DNA of 64,000 bases from Acidobacteriota bacterium (GTDB lineage Bacteria > Acidobacteriota > Blastocatellia > Pyrinomonadales > Pyrinomonadaceae): positions 248,001 through 312,000 of the forward strand of contig JADJOS010000004.1 in NCBI GenBank assembly GCA_016713675.1, given 5' to 3'. Position numbers and translations under genes: made by a program. Positions 18,359-27,623 of this stretch are shown here, in pieces. Every line of letters starts with the position of its first letter. Positions within the stretch are counted from its first letter, which is position 1. The notes beneath the pieces are model-generated. The model made no database searches and had not been told where the DNA came from. It was given only the letters and a program-made list of their open reading frames with translations.

Positions 18359-18593
18359 GCTAAGCCGCCAATGCAAACCGTAATTTTAACATTTTTCACT
18401 ATCTCGAAAAGGCTGAGCTGCCGCATTTTTTGTGGACAGCTCGGAATTAATTTTGTATCATTGCGCGTTCAAGATTATTTGCATTTACAACGAAGTAAGA
18501 TCCCCTCTCTACGGCTGAAAACAGTCGTCCGGCTTAGGGCGGAATTTTAGATCGGCCACCGTCATTAATTGTTCGCAAAAAGGAGATAGTTTT

Positions 18594-21525
18594 ATGTTCG
18601 CGAAAAAGCACTACTGCTTGGTTTTGGGTTTTATGATGTTGATCGGCCTTACCGGCATTGGTATGGCAAACACATCAGCAGATCAGGGTTTGGCGTCAGA
18701 TCGATGATACGGAATTGAGCCGCCGGCCGGCTCAGCGTACGCGTACGCCTGAATCATACGGCACGTTTCAATTGGACAAGACGAATTTGGAACGCATTTT
18801 GACCTCGGCACCTGAGGAGTTTACACCGCGCGACGCAGACACGATCCTCGAACTTCCAATGCCCGGCGGCGGTTTTTCACGATTCTCGATCGTTCATTCG
18901 CTGATCGTCGAGCAGGGTCTGGTCGACAAATATCCTGAATTGGGCCGCACATACAGTGCCCAGGGCCTCGATGATCCGACCGCGACCGCACGACTCGATT
19001 TCCTGCCGAACGGTTTCCACGCAATGATCCTTTCACCAAATGGCACCGTAATGATCGATCCGTACGCTGTCGGCGACACTGGAAATTACGTCAGCTATTT
19101 CAAACGAGATCTGGCTCGGATCGACGACTGGAAATGCGAGACCGGCTCAAAAGCATTTTCAGATATCTATGACCTATCTAAGTTTGAGATCCCGGAAACC
19201 TCAAGCGATGTTACTTCCGGCGCAACCCTAAGAACCTACCGATTGGCCCTAGCTGCTAACGCTGAATACTGCTCGGCAGTAACCGGAGGCGGTGCGAACA
19301 ACACAGTGGCCAATTGTCTTGCTGCCCAGGTACTGATCATGAATCGGGTCAATGGGGTTTACGAACGAGACCTCACCTTGAGAATGGTGATGGTGGCCAA
19401 CAATGACCTTGTTGTCTACGCCGCCAACAACATGACCTGTCCGGTAGGAACCGGCGGTTCGGCATGTACATCTGCAAACGATCCGTACTCAAACACTTCG
19501 AACGCGATAAACGAAAATACTCCAAATCTGAATACAGTTATTGGTTCAGCTAATTACGATATCGGTCACGTATTCTCAACCGGAAGCGGCGGCGTCGCAC
19601 AGCTTAGTTCCCCATGCGGGGCTTCAAAAGGAGCCGGGACAACCGGATTACCGAGTCCGTTTGGCGACCCGTTTGCGATCGACTATGTTGCCCACGAAAT
19701 GGGCCACCAATGGGGATCGAACCATACTTTCAATGCATCGGTCGGTGGATGTAGCGGGAACCGAAGTGGTGCTAATGCGTTCGAGCCCGGCAGCGGGATC
19801 ACGATCATGGGTTATGCAGGGCTTTGCGGCAGTAATGACCTTGCACCGAACAGTATCGACACGATGCACGTTCGCAGCCTGGTGGTGATCGTTGCATTCA
19901 GTCAGGTAAATAACGGCAACACTTGTTCTGCTCAGACAGCGACCGGAAATGTGCCCCCGACCGTAACGTTGACCACCCCCGGGCCGTACAACATTCCAAA
20001 AGGGACACCATTCTCCCTCGCTGCTACGGCGACCGACCCAAACTTTGACACACTCACCTATGACTGGCAGCAGTACAATGCCGGCGGTGTCAGCGGTGCG
20101 GCCACGACGGTGCCGAACAGCGATGCTGACGGCATCCCGCGGCCGTTGTTCCGAAATTACGTTCCGCAGACGAACGGTATCAGGTACTTCCCGTCACTCC
20201 AGTTCATCAGGAACAACGCAAATGTTCCGCCCAACACTACGGGCGGCTCTATGACCGGCGAACTGCTTCCGGCGATCACACGCACGATGAATTTTCAGGT
20301 TGTTGTTCGCGATAACCGTGCGAACGGCGGCGGAATAAATTCTGCAGAGGTCGTGGTCAACGTCGATGGCGTTTCAGGACCATTTAACGTCACTGCCCCG
20401 AACACTGCAGTTAGTTGGGCCGGAAACTCGTCGCAAACCATCACTTGGAATGTTGCCGGAACTTCGGCAGCTCCTGTAAACGCGGCCAACGTGAAGATCA
20501 GCTTCTCGTCGGATGGCGGTTTGACATTCCCGATAACGGTGCTTTCGAGTACGCCAAACGACGGCACGCAGACGGTCACGATACCGAATATCGCCACCAC
20601 ACAAGGACGCATCAAGGTCGAGGGGGACGGCAATATCTTCTTTGATATGTCGGACGTCAACTTTACCGTTACGGCTTCGGCTGCGAATAATTTCCGTTCC
20701 CCGTTTGATTATGACGGCGACGACAAGACCGACGTTTCGATCTTTCGTCCGGCGGCAGGCGAATGGTGGGCTCAGCGTTCGTCAAACGGAACCACACTTG
20801 CTCTGCCGTTCGGTTCAGCCGCTGACAAGATCGTCCCAGCCGATTTCACAGGCGACCAAAAGGCCGATCTCGCTTTCTTCCGACCCGCGACCGGAGCTTG
20901 GTTCGTTTTGAGGAGCGAAGACTTTTCGTTCTTCTCGTTCCCATTCGGAACGACCGGTGATACGCCGCTTGCATACGATTTCGATGGTGACGGCAAAGCC
21001 GATCCGACAGTATTCAGGCCATCGACCAACACGTGGTTCATTCAGAAGTCGATCGGAGGAACCGACATTTTCGGTTTTGGCTCGGCTGGTGACAAACCTG
21101 TTGTCGGTGATTACGACGGTGACGGCAAGGCCGATGTCGCGATCTTCCGTCCGGCAGTTGGCCAGTGGTGGATCCGACGCAGCATCGATGCCGTCGTGTA
21201 CGCACTCACATTCGGTAATTTGACGGACAAGCCAGTTCAGGGCTACTATACGGCCGACAATAAGACCGATATAGCTATCTGGCGTCCTGCGACCGGCGAA
21301 TGGTATATCCTGCGGAGCGAAGATAATTCGTTCTACTCGGCACCGTTCGGAGCGAGCGGAGACATTCCTGTTCCCGGAGACTACGACGGCGACGACCGGT
21401 TCGATACGGCAGTCTTCCGTCCGTCAACCAATACCTGGTTCGTTCAGCGGACAACCGCCGGAACACTCATTCAGGTGTTTGGTGCAGCGGGTGACGTACC
21501 GACGCCAAGTGCATATGTTCCGTAA
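18594..21525 (+). CDS. Secreted reprolysin-like (M12B-type) metalloprotease with FG-GAP repeats, frameshift near N-terminus
   Basis: ATG 18594 follows AGGAGA and opens a signal peptide (MFAKKHYCLVLGFMMLIGL ... GMANTSA). The signal peptide and mature protein are in different frames: one extra base lies between about 18660 and 18700, perhaps in GGGTTT at 18686-18691. The rest (about 950 aa) has a propeptide, a zinc protease domain with HEMGHQWGSNH (about residue 366, HExxHxxGxxH), Ig-like segments, and from about residue 700 five or six FG-GAP/VCBS-like repeats of the pattern DYDGDGKADVAIFRP...GxWWIxRS. Such proteins are exported degradative or adhesive proteases. The frameshift is probably a sequence error. 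Confidence 0.85.
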
Positions 21526-21543
21526 TTTGGGAACATAAAATTG

Positions 21544-21579
21544 AAAGGCGGAGCGGTTAATTCCCGCTCCGCCTTTTTT
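21544..21579 (+). terminator. Rho-independent terminator of the reprolysin gene
   Basis: AAAGGCGGAGCGG (21544-21556) pairs with CCGCTCCGCCTTT (21564-21576) around a 7-base loop, followed by more T residues. A 13-bp perfect stem. Confidence 0.92.
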
Positions 21580-21620
21580 GTTCGAGTATTTCAGCCGGTC
21601 GAGGGCGACCGGCTAACTAT

Positions 21621-22751
21621 TTATTTGTAGACGCTCGACACGAATTTCCCTCGCATGAACGAGCCGGGATCGATCTGGCTCTGCAGAACAACGCCTTTGT
21701 AATTGCCGCCGAGCAGCATCATCGCCGATTCGCACAGCGGAGCGGCCGTCGTCGTCTGTATCGCCCGCAAATGACGGCCGTTGATCTCGAGCGGTTCGAC
21801 AAAATAGGCCTTCTCGATCATTCGACGCCTCCCACGCACATCAAACCCGTCAACCGATGCATGCACCAGCACGAGGTCGTCCTCGACCGAAGGAACCGCC
21901 TGCAACATCGCGTCCTGCAGTCGATCCGGCAGGCCTTCATCCTTTGAAAGCGTTTCGATGATCGATTCGACCCAATTGTAATGACCGACGTACCGCAGCG
22001 TTTTGTAATCGAGCTGCCGTGCTTTCCCTTCAAAAAAATCAGGCAGATCGGCAGCACCGCCCGATGTCAGGTCGGCTTCGTATGTGCGGGCACCTATGAC
22101 GATCGTTTCGCGGGCCGAAAGCGCCGGACGTTCGGTGATCTCAAAATCGCGAATGACCCGGGAATTCTTAACATATTCCGTCGCCACACCGATCGGCGAC
22201 CATGTAAATCCGTAAAAGTGCGGTGCGTGGGCATGAGCGGTCATTGCCCCGACCTTCATCCCGACCCGTTCGACCTTTTCGTTCTCATATTTCTGGACGA
22301 ACTCGTTATAGAGTTCCATCGCCTTTACATTGATAAAGCCCGGGGCAAGGCCCGTCTGCAGGATAAATCCGGTCTCAGCATCCGCTGCCATCGTCGTGAT
22401 CTCGTCGGTCTCGGCTACGTATTCAGTAAGATTTGCATAATGAAACTTAAAATCCACCGCAAATCTCGCCATCCGAGGAGCCTGTCCGCCAGGCGAACAA
22501 TCGAGCAGTACGTCCGTCCGTTCGAACGCCGATCTCATTGCGTCATTGATACCGTCACGCGACATCACAACGGTCTCGACGGACGTCGTCTTCGACGAGT
22601 TACCCGTCACCAGCGCGACCGCTTTCCGCAGACTGTCCTCAGACACATCGCCGAGGATAATTGCCGTCTCAAATTCGCACCATTCCCGCAGCAAAAGTGC
22701 CGCTGCCTCGCCGATCCCGCCGGAACCGGCAATAAATATAGTTTTTGTCAT
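21621..22751 (-). CDS. Saccharopine dehydrogenase-like NAD(P)-binding oxidoreductase
   Basis: The 376-aa product starts MTKTIFIAGSGGIGEAAALLL, a Rossmann GxGxxG motif, and shows the saccharopine-dehydrogenase/Lys9 pattern: DVLLDCSPGGQAPRMARFAVD, YANLTEYVAETDEI and GLAPGFINVKAMELYN. Members reduce or condense amino acids with 2-oxoacids (saccharopine, carboxynorspermidine). The substrate here is not evident. It lies downstream of metH on the same strand, with the metH terminator between them, so it is probably transcribed separately. Confidence 0.82.
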   Translation of the reverse strand: MTKTIFIAGSGGIGEAAALLLREWCEFETAIILGDVSEDSLRKAVALVTGNSSKTTSVETVVMSRDGINDAMRSAFERTDVLLDCSPGGQAPRMARFAVDFKFHYANLTEYVAETDEITTMAADAETGFILQTGLAPGFINVKAMELYNEFVQKYENEKVERVGMKVGAMTAHAHAPHFYGFTWSPIGVATEYVKNSRVIRDFEITERPALSARETIVIGARTYEADLTSGGAADLPDFFEGKARQLDYKTLRYVGHYNWVESIIETLSKDEGLPDRLQDAMLQAVPSVEDDLVLVHASVDGFDVRGRRRMIEKAYFVEPLEINGRHLRAIQTTTAAPLCESAMMLLGGNYKGVVLQSQIDPGSFMRGKFVSSVYK

Positions 22752-22796
22752 AATTGGAACTTATGAGTGGGAAAGTCTAAGTTATCCAACATTTTA

Positions 22797-22833
22797 CAAA
22801 ACAAAAGCCGGCTTTGCTAATCAGCAAAACCGG
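22797..22833 (-). terminator. Terminator of metH
   Basis: On the minus strand, CCGGTTTTGCT (22833-22823) pairs with AGCAAAGCCGG (22818-22808; one G-T pair) around a 4-base loop, followed by CTTTTGTTTT. It lies 54 bp after the metH stop. Confidence 0.85.
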
Positions 22834-22886
22834 GGCACCCTTTGTTCTGAAATGTCCTGTAGCTCAGCAAATGTTATCACAAAGAA

Positions 22887-25800
22887 TTACTCAATATTAA
22901 AATACTTCGCATCCGGATGATGCACTACGATGGCCGAGGTCGATTGCTCAGGTTCGAGCATGAATTCGTCGGTCAGTTCGACACCGATACGCTCGGGCCG
23001 CAGCAGTTCAAACAGCTTCGTCTGATCCTCGATCCGCGGACACGCGGGATAACCGAAACTGTACCGCGAGCCCTGATAGCCCTGATGAAACAACTTTGCA
23101 AGTTCAGGCGAATCGTTCTCGTCGATCCCGAGTTCTTCGCGGATACGCTTATGCCACATCTCGGCAAGTGCCTCTGCCGATTCGACCGAGAGTCCGTGAA
23201 ACAACAGATAATCTGTATAGTTGTCCGATTTGAACAGCTTCGCCGAGTGCTCGCTCGCCTTTCGGCCCATCGTGACCAGGTCAAATGCGACGACGTCCGT
23301 TTTGCCCGAATCGACCGACGCAAAATAGTCAGCTAAACACAATTTCTTGCCGCCACGCTGCTCAACAGCCTGTCGCGGGAACGTGAACCGCATACGCTCG
23401 GTCTTTTCGTCTTCCTGATAAATGATCACATCGTTACCGGACGACTGACACGGAAAATAGCCGTAAACGAGCTTTGCTTCAAGCAATTTCTCGCGGATCG
23501 CCTGTGCCTTTATCTCAGCAAATTTCGGATAAACGGTCGTTTTCAGCAGCTCGGCATATTCCTCTTTCGAAGACTTACCTTGCTTGTACTGCCACTGCCC
23601 TTTGAACAACGCCGTCTCATTAATAAAATCAAAAACCTTGGTCAGATCGCCGATCTCAACGACCTTAGACCCGTAAAACGGAGCCTTCGGCAATTCGTCG
23701 ATCGCAACAATGTCCGACCGATTAGTATGCGTCGTATCACCAGCCGCCCGAGTCGAAACCCGAGCCGCAACAGTGCCCAGCTTCGCGTCCTCTCCAACCA
23801 AGTCTTCCTCGTCACCGACGGTGACAATATCTGTGTCTATAACATCACTCGATTCGCGCGATCCGCTCGCTCCAACCGCCCTTGTCTTCTCTGCGTCCTC
23901 CGCGTTCTCTGCGTTTAAATCCGCCGTCGAAGTCAGCTCATCCATTGCGTGCAGCCCGTCAAAAGCATCACGCGCATAAAACAGTTTGCCGTTAAACAGC
24001 GGTATCAGATCGGCATCGACATATCGCCGGTTTAGTGCCGCACCACCGAGAATGACGGGCGTTTTTATTCCGCGTTCGTTCATCAACTCCAGGTTGTCGC
24101 GCATGATGAGCGTCGATTTGACTAGCAAACCGCTCATGCCGATCGCATCGCAATTGGACTCTTCGGCAGCTCGAAGAATATCATCGATCGGCTGTTTGAT
24201 GCCCAGATTTATTACCTTGTAGCCGTTATTGGTGAGGATAATATCGACCAGATTCTTGCCGATATCATGAACATCACCCTTGACGGTCGCGAGCACCAGA
24301 ACGCCCTTGTTCGATCCCTCGACCTTCTCCATGAACGGCTCCAGGAACCTCACCGCCGCCTTCATCGACTCGGCTGATTGCAGCACGAACGGCAGCTGCA
24401 TTTGACCTGAGCCAAACAGTTCGCCGACCGTTTTCATGCCGTCGAGCAATAGATCATTGATGATCTCAAGCGGGGCATATTTTTCGAGAGCGACCTTGAG
24501 TGAATCTTCGAGCCCGATGCGTTCGCCGTCGATGATGTGGTGTTTCAGCTTCTCCTCGATCGGCAGATTCGAGATGTCCGGCTTGATCGACTGTGCCGAT
24601 TTGCCCTGAAACATATTCGAAAAATCGCCAAGCGGATCGTATGTGCAAATATCGCCTTCGAATTTTCGCCGGTCATAGATCAGGTCGCGGGCCGTATCTA
24701 TTTCAAGTTCGCTAAATCTCATCAGCGGCAAGATCTTCGAGGCATTGACGATCGCCGAGTTCATCCCGGCATCGACACAATCGTGCAGAAACACAGAATT
24801 GAGCACGACACGGGCCGCCGGATTCAGCCCGAACGAGATATTCGAAACGCCGAGAATAATATTCGCGTCCGGCATTTCCTCGTGAATTTGCTTTATCGCG
24901 TTTATCGTCTCGACAGCATTCTTGCGGTCTTCCTCGATCCCGGTCGATATCGGCAGGGCGAGCGGGTCAAAGAAAATATCGTGCGATTCGATGCCGAATT
25001 CGACCGCCTGTTTATATGCACGGCGTGCGATCTTGACCTTGTCGTCGAACGAACGAGCCATTCCGTCCTCGTCGATCAGACCGATAACAACGCCCGCCCC
25101 AAACCGTTTTGCAAGGTCGAGAACTTTCAGAAAACGCTCTTCGCCATCCTCGTAATTTGTTGAATTCAATAGAGATTTGCCGCCGGCGTGTTCCAGGCCC
25201 GCCTCCATTTTTTCCCACTCGGTCGAGTCGAACATGAGCGGAATTTTCACCGCCGTCGCCAACCGCGCAGCCAGTTCGTGCATATCCGCAACGCCGTCAC
25301 GCCCGACGAAATCGACGTTGACATCGAGAATGTGCGCACCTTCTTTCTCCTGCGATTTCGCCAAACTTACAAGCCCGTCCCAATCCTCAGCGTCAAGCAG
25401 ATCACGCATCTTCTTAGAACCTGAGGCGTTTACACGCTCGCCAACGATCAAGAACGAAGCGTCCTGTGTGTATGGCTGCTGAAAATAGATCGACGAAGCT
25501 GAAGGTATCAGTTTCGCATCTCTCAGTTTCGGTGAAATTCCGCTCAGACGCTCGACGACCTGCCGCAAATGTTCGGGCGATGTGCCGCAGCAGCCGCCGA
25601 CGATATTCGCACCAAAATCATTCGCAAAATGCTCGACCTGTGCTGCAAAGCTCTCGGGCGTCTCGTCATAGTGCTGCTTGCCGTCCTTGACCTCAGGCAA
25701 ACCGGCGTTCGGAAGAACTGAGACCGGTATCGGCGAATTTTCGCACAAATACCGAAAGCTATCGGCCATGTGTTTCGGCCCGGTGCCGCAGTTCATACCG

Positions 25801-26459
25801 ATCACGTCGATCGGGAACGGCTCAAGCGCCGTCAAAGCCGCACCGATCTCCGTACCGTTGAGCATGGTCCCAAAGACCTCTATCGTCACGGAAGCGATCA
25901 CCGGCAGTTTTATCTTTTGTGCCTCGAAGAATTCAAATATCGCCGCCAGAGCAGCCTTTGTCTGCAGCAGGTCCTGACAGGTCTCAACCATCATCAGGTC
26001 AGCTCCGCCGTCGATCAGCCCGCGAACCTGCTCGCGATAGGCGTCCTTCAGATCGTTGTAAGTAATATGTCCGAGCGTCGGCAGCTTAGTTCCCGGTCCG
26101 ATGGAACCGGCTACAAAACGCGGCTTGTCGTATGTCGAAAAATCATTTGCAAGCCGTTTTGCTAGCTGCGCGGCCTTGAGATTTACGTCGTAGGTCTTAT
26201 CGGCAATTCCGAATTCCGTCAAGACGACCTCGCTCCCGCCGAAACTGTTCGTCTCGATCACATCACAGCCCGCCTCTAAAAAGCTGCGGTGCACCGTTTC
26301 GATCGCGTCCGGTCGCGTATAAAGCAGATTTTCGGAACAATTCTCAAAATCCGGCCCGCCCCAATCGTCGATCGTCAGATCGAGCGACTGCAGATTGCTG
26401 CCCATTGCACCATCAAAGATGATGATCTTTTCTTTTAATAGATCGAGAAATTCTGCCAT
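22887..26459 (-). CDS. metH: Cobalamin-dependent methionine synthase
   Basis: The 1190-aa product (ATG 26459, MAEFLDLLKEK) has the full MetH order: homocysteine-binding domain (about 1-320; zinc cysteines in GMNCGTGP and GGCCGTSPEH), pterin-binding domain (about 335-600), B12 cap and B12-binding domain (about 640-840; DVHDIGKNLV with the cobalt-ligand His) and AdoMet activation domain (about 920-1180). The linker between B12 and activation domains is unusually long (about 75 residues) and contains LNAENAEDAEKTR, encoded by an interspersed repeat (23886-23921). A SAM-II-type riboswitch and hairpin lie in its leader, so it is probably repressed by SAM. E. coli MetH is 1227 aa. Confidence 0.97.
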   Translation of the reverse strand: MAEFLDLLKEKIIIFDGAMGSNLQSLDLTIDDWGGPDFENCSENLLYTRPDAIETVHRSFLEAGCDVIETNSFGGSEVVLTEFGIADKTYDVNLKAAQLAKRLANDFSTYDKPRFVAGSIGPGTKLPTLGHITYNDLKDAYREQVRGLIDGGADLMMVETCQDLLQTKAALAAIFEFFEAQKIKLPVIASVTIEVFGTMLNGTEIGAALTALEPFPIDVIGMNCGTGPKHMADSFRYLCENSPIPVSVLPNAGLPEVKDGKQHYDETPESFAAQVEHFANDFGANIVGGCCGTSPEHLRQVVERLSGISPKLRDAKLIPSASSIYFQQPYTQDASFLIVGERVNASGSKKMRDLLDAEDWDGLVSLAKSQEKEGAHILDVNVDFVGRDGVADMHELAARLATAVKIPLMFDSTEWEKMEAGLEHAGGKSLLNSTNYEDGEERFLKVLDLAKRFGAGVVIGLIDEDGMARSFDDKVKIARRAYKQAVEFGIESHDIFFDPLALPISTGIEEDRKNAVETINAIKQIHEEMPDANIILGVSNISFGLNPAARVVLNSVFLHDCVDAGMNSAIVNASKILPLMRFSELEIDTARDLIYDRRKFEGDICTYDPLGDFSNMFQGKSAQSIKPDISNLPIEEKLKHHIIDGERIGLEDSLKVALEKYAPLEIINDLLLDGMKTVGELFGSGQMQLPFVLQSAESMKAAVRFLEPFMEKVEGSNKGVLVLATVKGDVHDIGKNLVDIILTNNGYKVINLGIKQPIDDILRAAEESNCDAIGMSGLLVKSTLIMRDNLELMNERGIKTPVILGGAALNRRYVDADLIPLFNGKLFYARDAFDGLHAMDELTSTADLNAENAEDAEKTRAVGASGSRESSDVIDTDIVTVGDEEDLVGEDAKLGTVAARVSTRAAGDTTHTNRSDIVAIDELPKAPFYGSKVVEIGDLTKVFDFINETALFKGQWQYKQGKSSKEEYAELLKTTVYPKFAEIKAQAIREKLLEAKLVYGYFPCQSSGNDVIIYQEDEKTERMRFTFPRQAVEQRGGKKLCLADYFASVDSGKTDVVAFDLVTMGRKASEHSAKLFKSDNYTDYLLFHGLSVESAEALAEMWHKRIREELGIDENDSPELAKLFHQGYQGSRYSFGYPACPRIEDQTKLFELLRPERIGVELTDEFMLEPEQSTSAIVVHHPDAKYFNIE
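23886..23921 (-). repeat. Family C repeat inside metH
   Basis: The stretch is a direct repeat of CGCAGAGAACGCGGAGGA-type units (read on the minus strand), encoding NAENAEDAEK in the MetH linker. Related CGCAGAGACGCAAAGACG sequence is found between the sugar-kinase gene and murQ (54199-54270). Confidence 0.75.
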
Positions 26460-26465
26460 AAAATT

Positions 26466-26492
26466 GAAAAACCCCGTGCCAAACAAGCACAG
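26466..26492 (-). terminator. Intrinsic terminator in the metH leader (riboswitch expression platform)
   Basis: On the minus strand CTGTGC (26492-26487) pairs with GCACGG (26479-26474), followed by GGTTTTTC, only a few bases before the metH ATG. The GGGG of the hairpin foot could also serve as the ribosome-binding site, so the hairpin could control either termination or translation. Confidence 0.6.
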
Positions 26493-26521
26493 AGTTTCGA
26501 CCGATCATTGCTGACACTCTT

Positions 26522-26575
26522 GCTGTTTAGCGGTTTATTTTACGTGGCCGCAAGTTGCAATAACTCACCACAAAT
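26522..26575 (-). promoter_or_regulatory. SAM-II-type riboswitch upstream of metH
   Basis: Read on the minus strand from 26575, the sequence contains GTGGTGA, then CTTGCGGCCACGT, then TAAAATAAACCGCTAAAC. These are the conserved blocks of the SAM-II (metA-type) aptamer in their correct order: the first stem GTGG/CCAC, the A-rich loop, and the GCTAAA strand that forms the pseudoknot. The family senses S-adenosylmethionine and represses methionine-cycle genes, consistent with metH 63 bases downstream. Identification rests on recognising these motifs by eye; a covariance search was not possible. Confidence 0.8.
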
Positions 26576-26696
26576 CCTGCTTAGTGTAACTAACTTTGAA
26601 CAAAATGTCGAGAAAGCGTGCAAGGCCATCCGCAAACCTGCGTTCATACGTCAAGCACACGCGTGAGCTTGTACAAATAAACTTAGGAGAATCAAA

Positions 26697-27530
26697 ATGA
26701 AGAACTTTTCACTCAAGAGCTTTGCTGCTCTTTCACTTTTAACCATAGTCACCGTATTCGGCGCCGCAAACGCAGCCGCCGCACAGGCACCTAACCTCGA
26801 AGTTATGACGTGGCAGGGCAACGCAACGCCGCTCGTCGAATCGCCATATACCTACACGACCCGAGTCAAGAACGTCGGAAACCGAACGGCCAACAACGTC
26901 ACATTAACGGTCGAGTTCCCGCTGACCAACACCAGCCCGAACCGCCACATTCTCGGCAAACTGACAGGCGTTCAGACGCCTCAAGGCACCTGTTCGGTCG
27001 TCAGCAACAAGATCGTCTGCAATTTTGGCAACATGAATAACAATCAGATCCGTCAGGTGTCATTCACATTCGAATTTCAGGTCGCGACCACTGCTCCAAC
27101 ACTAAAGTCGACGGCGACCACGACGAGCACGAACGAAGCAAACGCTGCTAATAACACGCGGTCGTTCACACCGGCTGTTCGTTATCCTGATAATGTCATT
27201 TCGTCAGGAAACTATCTCGTCACGAGCTGTTCGGGCACCAACCTGACCTCATTCTACGAGTGCGAACTGTATCCCAGCTCACAGCAGAGCTTTGACATGG
27301 ACCTCAATCTCGGCGGCACGATCTCGATCCAACAGGCTCCAACCTACACGGGTCTTTGGGATCAGAATGGCCTCCCCGCGAATAAAACGCTCCATTTCAC
27401 GATCGACGGCGGAATGGGTACTGAGGTGATCTTCAACGGCTTCGCGACCAGCGGCAGCTGCTTCGAGGGCATCGCGACCTTCCCGCAAAGCCCGAACTAT
27501 AACGCAGCCTATCGAGTCTGCGAACAGTAA
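26697..27530 (+). CDS. Secreted protein with DUF11-like beta domain
   Basis: The 277-aa product follows an AGGAGA site (ATG 26697). A signal peptide (MKNFSLKSFAALSLLTI ... AAAAQ) is followed by a CARDB/DUF11-like Ig domain: TYTTRVKNVGNRTANNVTLTVEFP ... GTCSVVSNKIVCNFGNMNN (about 40-160). The C-terminal part (165-277) has four cysteines (SCSGTN, YECELYP, SCFEG, RVCEQ) that could form disulfides after export. It is probably a cell-surface or extracellular beta protein; no enzymatic motif is visible. It is divergent from metH and ends at the dyad that separates it from the convergent M1 peptidase gene. Confidence 0.8.
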   Translation: MKNFSLKSFAALSLLTIVTVFGAANAAAAQAPNLEVMTWQGNATPLVESPYTYTTRVKNVGNRTANNVTLTVEFPLTNTSPNRHILGKLTGVQTPQGTCSVVSNKIVCNFGNMNNNQIRQVSFTFEFQVATTAPTLKSTATTTSTNEANAANNTRSFTPAVRYPDNVISSGNYLVTSCSGTNLTSFYECELYPSSQQSFDMDLNLGGTISIQQAPTYTGLWDQNGLPANKTLHFTIDGGMGTEVIFNGFATSGSCFEGIATFPQSPNYNAAYRVCEQ

Positions 27531-27537
27531 ACCAATT

Positions 27538-27618
27538 GGCCACCGATCAAACGGATAACGCGGATAGGATCTAATTCCTATCCGCGTCATCCATTTTTAT
27601 CCGTTTTGATCGGTGGCC
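27538..27618. repeat. Long inverted repeat (GGCCACCGATCAAACGGAT type) between convergent genes
   Basis: GGCCACCGATCAAACGGAT at 27538 is the inverse complement of ATCCGTTTTGATCGGTGGCC ending at 27618 (one extra T), and the inner arms CGCGGATAGGA / TCCTATCCGCG pair around TCTAAT. It can serve both genes as a bidirectional terminator and looks like a dispersed repeat. Confidence 0.85.
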
Positions 27619-27623
27619 GATTC

